From assembly GCF_024213195.1 (NCBI RefSeq), contig NZ_JANAVF010000007.1, forward strand, positions 400,551-464,550: a stretch of 64,000 nucleotides of DNA, given 5' to 3'. This document shows, piece by piece, positions 60,788 to 64,000 of this stretch; position 1 is the first letter of the stretch; every line of letters begins with the position of its first letter. The notes under the pieces were generated by a model. It was not told where the DNA came from and did not search any database. It saw only the letters and a program-made list of their open reading frames with translations. The stretch is from Streptomyces sp. TBY4 (GTDB lineage Bacteria > Actinomycetota > Actinomycetes > Streptomycetales > Streptomycetaceae). Made by a program: the position numbers and the translations under genes.

Positions 60788-61175
60788 CGAAGGCGAACGG
60801 ATGCGTGGCGTGCGGCCGTACGAGCGGGCGCGCGCCGGGCGCGGCCGGCGGTGGCATCCGCCGGCCCGCGGCCGGTACCCGGCCCGTCCGAGGCCGGTAC
60901 AAGGCTGGTGGCGGGCCCGCGGCCTGTCGGATCATCGGACGGGCGGTCGGGGGGTCCTGGTCCAAACTCACCCGTTCGGCGGATACCGTACTGATGAGGA
61001 TGGCTGGGTCGTATTCGGGCAACCGCCGCCGACCGCTGCCCCTGGACGCCTCCCGCGTCCTACTGTTGAGGGGTGCGCCTGTCGTGCACGGCTGCTTGGC
61101 GCGCTTCCAGCCGTGATGGCATGACATCGGGGCCATCGCGTGGCATCGGCATCGCCGGCTGTGAGAGGGACGGGC
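60788..61175. other. Intergenic region between ligA and rmdB
   Basis: No gene, strong hairpin or repeat is supported in these 388 bases; a GC-rich first half and a slightly less GC-rich second half (about 60950-61175) are visible. The promoter of the next gene is probably in the second half. Imperfect GGCATCG repeats occur near 61130-61155. Confidence 0.6.
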
Positions 61176-63377
61176 ATGAAACCCACCGAAAGCGCCGACC
61201 CGTCACGAGATTTCGGCGGGGAGTTCCCGTCCATGCGGACGGGCCGGCTCGGTGTCCTGGGTACCAGGGCACCGCAAACGCGACCGCTCGACACCGGAGC
61301 GGGCACGGGCCGGGCGGGCCGGAACACGGCGCTGCCCCTCGCCGTCGTGGGTCTCGCCGCCGTCGTCCTCGGCGCCGGCGTCATCACCGCACTGACCAGC
61401 CGTCACGCCCTGTTCCCCGGCGGCCCGGTCGGCTGGGCGCTCGCCCTGCTCACCGGCATCATCGTCGGCCACCTCGTCGCCCTCGGCCGCGACCGCTGGT
61501 GGGGCGGCACCGGATCCGGCGCGGCCCTCACCCTCGGCGTCCTCATCCTCTACGGATGGGTCCCCGCCGGCCTGGTCTCCCTCGCCGTGGTCTCCCTCGT
61601 CGGTGCCGCCCGCAGGCACCGCTGGCGCCAGGGCCTGCTGCACGGAGCCACCGACATCCTCGGCATCGGCGCGGGCGCCCTCGTCCTCGCCGCCTTCGGC
61701 GAGTCGCCCTCCGTCGAGGCCCCCTGGCGGCCCACCGGCTGGGGGATCGACGCGGTCCCCGAAGTCATCCTCGTCGCCCTCGCCTACCTCCTCGTCACCC
61801 GCATCCTGCTGTGGCTCGCCCTCGCCCCCAGCGGCGGGGGACTGCCCACCGTCGCCCGCACCGCACTGCTGCGCCAGGCCCTGGTCGCCGTCGCCCTCCT
61901 CGGCATCGCCCCGCTGATCTGCGTGGTCGCCGAATCGCAGCCGGTGCTGCTGCCGCTGTTCGCCGTACCGCTGATCGCCCTGGACTCCACGCTGTGGATC
62001 GCCCGCGCCCGCGCCGAGGAGCAGCTGAAGGACCCGCTCACCGGCCTGCCGAACCGGCAGTGGCTGCTGGAGCGCGCCTGGAGCGCGCTCGACCAGGCCG
62101 AACGCTCCGGCACCCGCGCGGCGCTCGTCCTGATCGACCTGGACCGCTTCCGCGCGGTCAACGACACCCTCGGCCACCTCGCCGGCGACCGCCTGCTCCT
62201 GCAGATCGCCGACCGGCTGCGCCAGGCCCTGCCCCCGGACGCCGAGGCGGCCCGGCTCGGCGGCGACGAGTTCGCCGTCCTCCTCCCCGTCGCCGACTCC
62301 ACCACCAGCGCCCAGCGGATCGCCCGCAACCTGGTCGCCGAACTCAGCTCCCCCCTCGACCTCGACGGGCTGACCCTCGTCCTGGAGGCCAGCGCCGGCC
62401 TCGCCGTCTTCCCCGACCACGCGCTGGACGCGGAGGGACTGCTGCGCCGCGCCGACGTCGCCATGTACCAGGCGAAGCGGGACCGGACCGGGGTCGAGGT
62501 CTACGAGTCCAAGCGCGACAGCAACACCCCCGACCGGCTCGGCCTCCTCGGCGACCTGCGCCGGGCGCTGGACGCGGGCGAGGTGGAACTGCACTACCAG
62601 CCCAAGGTCCGGTTCGACGGCAAGGTGGCCGGGCTGGAAGCACTCGTGCGCTGGGTGCACCCCGAGCGCGGGCGGGTCCCCCCGGACGAGTTCATCGCGA
62701 TCGCGGAGACCTCCGGCCTCATGCCGCACCTGACCGAGTACGTACTGGAGACCGCGCTCGCGCAGGTCGCCCGGTGGCGGGCCCAGGGCCTCAAGGTCCC
62801 GGTCGCCGTCAACGTCTCGCCGCGCGACGTCCACACCCCCGGCTTCGCGGGCGCCGTGGCCGCGCGCCTCGCCCGGCACGGGGTTCCGGCCAGCGGGCTC
62901 CAGCTGGAGATAACGGAACACGTCCTGCTGGAGGACCCGCAGCGGGCCGCCGACACCATGGCCGGGCTCACCGGACACGGCGTGAAGATGTCCCTGGACG
63001 ACTTCGGCACCGGCTACTCCTCCCTCGTCCACCTGCGGCGGCTGCCGGTCAGCGAGCTGAAGATCGACCGCTCGTTCGTGGCCCGGCTCGCGGTGGACGC
63101 GCAGGACGCGGAGATCGTCCGCTGCACCGTGGACCTCGCCCACTCCCTCGGCCTGCTGGTCGTGGCGGAGGGCGTCGAGGACGACGAGACCTGGGAGCGC
63201 CTGCGCGACCTGGGCTGCGACGCCGTCCAGGGCTGGCTGGTCGCCGCCGCGATGCCTCCGCAGGAGGCGACGGCCTGGCTGCTGGCCCGCGGCGAGCGCG
63301 GCTGGCGCCGGCCGGCGGACATCACGGCGGAGCTCGCGGCGGAGGCGGCGTCCGCGGCGGCCGCGCAGCCGCAGTGA
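61176..63377 (+). CDS. rmdB: Membrane GGDEF-EAL c-di-GMP enzyme (RmdB-like)
   Basis: A 733-residue protein with a hydrophobic N-terminal region of six or more helices (about residues 60-285), a GGDEF domain with RLGGDEFAVL intact, and a C-terminal EAL domain starting LEALVRW with ITEHVLL, DDFGTGYSSL and DRSFV metal-site motifs. It can both make and break c-di-GMP by sequence. The place next to ligA matches S. coelicolor RmdB (SCO5495), a phosphodiesterase that affects development, as I remember it. ATG at 61176 has GAGAGGG upstream. The stop overlaps the next gene. Confidence 0.9.
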   Translation: MKPTESADPSRDFGGEFPSMRTGRLGVLGTRAPQTRPLDTGAGTGRAGRNTALPLAVVGLAAVVLGAGVITALTSRHALFPGGPVGWALALLTGIIVGHLVALGRDRWWGGTGSGAALTLGVLILYGWVPAGLVSLAVVSLVGAARRHRWRQGLLHGATDILGIGAGALVLAAFGESPSVEAPWRPTGWGIDAVPEVILVALAYLLVTRILLWLALAPSGGGLPTVARTALLRQALVAVALLGIAPLICVVAESQPVLLPLFAVPLIALDSTLWIARARAEEQLKDPLTGLPNRQWLLERAWSALDQAERSGTRAALVLIDLDRFRAVNDTLGHLAGDRLLLQIADRLRQALPPDAEAARLGGDEFAVLLPVADSTTSAQRIARNLVAELSSPLDLDGLTLVLEASAGLAVFPDHALDAEGLLRRADVAMYQAKRDRTGVEVYESKRDSNTPDRLGLLGDLRRALDAGEVELHYQPKVRFDGKVAGLEALVRWVHPERGRVPPDEFIAIAETSGLMPHLTEYVLETALAQVARWRAQGLKVPVAVNVSPRDVHTPGFAGAVAARLARHGVPASGLQLEITEHVLLEDPQRAADTMAGLTGHGVKMSLDDFGTGYSSLVHLRRLPVSELKIDRSFVARLAVDAQDAEIVRCTVDLAHSLGLLVVAEGVEDDETWERLRDLGCDAVQGWLVAAAMPPQEATAWLLARGERGWRRPADITAELAAEAASAAAAQPQ

Positions 63378-63844
63378 GGTATGTGGAGGCCCCGGCGGTG
63401 CACCGGCCCCGGCCGGGGGATCCGCCGTCGGTCTTCCTCGCGGGCGGGATCACGCACTGTCCGCCCTGGCAGTCGGCGGCTGCCGTGGCGCTGGCCGACT
63501 TCGTCGTGCTCAACCCGCGGCGGACGGACTTCGACGTCGCCGATCCGTCGCAGACGGACGTCCAGATCGCCTGGGAGTACCGGCACCTGCTGCTGGCCGA
63601 TCTGACGCTGTTCTGGTTCCCGGCATGCGATGCGTCCCTGACAGTCCAGCCCATCACCCTGTACGAACTCGGCGCCGCCGCGGCCACCCCCGACCGCCGC
63701 CTGGTCGTGGGCGCCGACCCGGGCTACCCGCGGCGCGCGGACGTGGTCACGCAGCTGGGCCTGTCCCGCCCGGACCTCCAGGTCCACCGGACCCTGCCCG
63801 AAACGGTGTCCGCGGCCCGCGCCGAGCTCATCGGCCCAGCCTGA
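63374..63844 (+). CDS. Nucleoside 2-deoxyribosyltransferase-like protein
   Basis: A 156-residue protein of the Nuc_deoxyrib_tr type. VFLAGGIT near residue 20, LNPRRTDFD, WEYRHLLLADLTLFWFP and LYELGAA (with the probable catalytic Glu) follow the family order. Members cleave or transfer N-glycosidic bonds of nucleosides or nucleotides. The GTG start at 63374 overlaps the rmdB stop by GTGA, so production is coupled to a c-di-GMP enzyme. Whether it acts on a product of that pathway is unknown. Confidence 0.8.
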   Translation: MRYVEAPAVHRPRPGDPPSVFLAGGITHCPPWQSAAAVALADFVVLNPRRTDFDVADPSQTDVQIAWEYRHLLLADLTLFWFPACDASLTVQPITLYELGAAAATPDRRLVVGADPGYPRRADVVTQLGLSRPDLQVHRTLPETVSAARAELIGPA

Positions 63845-63935
63845 CCCCAGCCCTGCGGGGCGGTGTCCCCTACCCGCCCTTCCACCGTTCCCCGGGCTCC
63901 GCCCGGACCCCGTACGTGCGCTCCGCGCCCGTGCC

Positions 63936-63983
63936 CTCAAACGCCGGGCGGGCTGGATGGATCCAGCCCCGCCGGCGTTTGAG
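63936..63983 (+). repeat. Dispersed long-hairpin repeat, terminator-like
   Basis: Arms 63936-63958 and 63961-63983 pair over 23 bases with two mismatches around a two-base loop. The core CTCAAACGCCGG is the same as in the copy at 45771-45832. It follows the rmdB transcription unit, and a degenerate CCGGACCCC segment lies before it. Confidence 0.88.
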
Positions 63984-64000
63984 GCGCGGGGTCTGGGGCG

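Overview
The window is a very GC-rich stretch of actinobacterial chromosome, almost certainly from a Streptomyces. The evidence is the GC bias at third codon positions, frequent GTG starts, many ATGA/GTGA start-stop overlaps, an SsgA-like sporulation protein, and an in-frame rare TTA codon. The order in the right part (cysteine desulfurase, mnmA, metE-like, ligA, then a membrane GGDEF-EAL protein) matches what I remember of the S. coelicolor SCO548x-SCO5495 core region, so most of the window is probably conserved core chromosome with a few strain-specific insertions.

Left part (1-13.7 kb): an extracellular polysaccharide locus on the minus strand (partial flippase, Wzz/BY-kinase-like protein, GT4 glycosyltransferase). 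Next come a cytidylyltransferase facing a CDP-alcohol phosphotransferase, then glgX. A cell-surface block follows: three L,D-transpeptidases interleaved with a secreted choice-of-anchor A / SpaA-repeat adhesin that ends in a Gly-Lys tail and has no LPXTG signal. Two sites in this block look like ECF-sigma promoters.

Middle part (13.7-31 kb): an enoyl-CoA hydratase, an RsbW-like ATPase carrying a TTA codon, and a deacetylase-like and beta-propeller lipoprotein pair. Then comes the most notable locus, a two-gene cyclodipeptide cluster (17765-19802). It encodes an NYH-type cyclodipeptide synthase and a P450 that, from memory, closely resembles the Mycobacterium tuberculosis Rv2275/CYP121 mycocyclosin pair. 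An EF-hand protein, a PadR regulator and a cobalt ECF transporter (cbiMNQO) under a cobalamin riboswitch follow, then an MFS exporter with a nested operator, an AMIN-like secreted protein, an SsgA-like protein and a small secreted Ser/Gly/Asn-rich protein.

One-carbon and serine block (27.8-36.9 kb): sdaA, an amino-acid permease, glyA, gcvH and gcvT on the minus strand, headed by a tandem glycine riboswitch. Divergent to them are a P-loop ATPase and two SseB-like genes. Together they describe glycine/serine uptake, cleavage, interconversion and tolerance.

Right part (37-64 kb): a five-gene oligopeptide ABC operon, a TRIC-type channel and a thioesterase. The cysteine desulfurase and mnmA, on either side of an Imm5-like protein and an amidase, form a sulfur relay for tRNA thiolation. 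A zinc-less MDR oxidoreductase is divergent from a GlxA/AraC regulator. Then follow a large secreted S8 protease, small unknowns, an SDR-MetE-LigA run, and rmdB overlapping a nucleoside deoxyribosyltransferase-like gene. Copies of a dispersed long-hairpin repeat end three transcription units. I saw no tRNA, rRNA, CRISPR array, transposase, prophage or origin.
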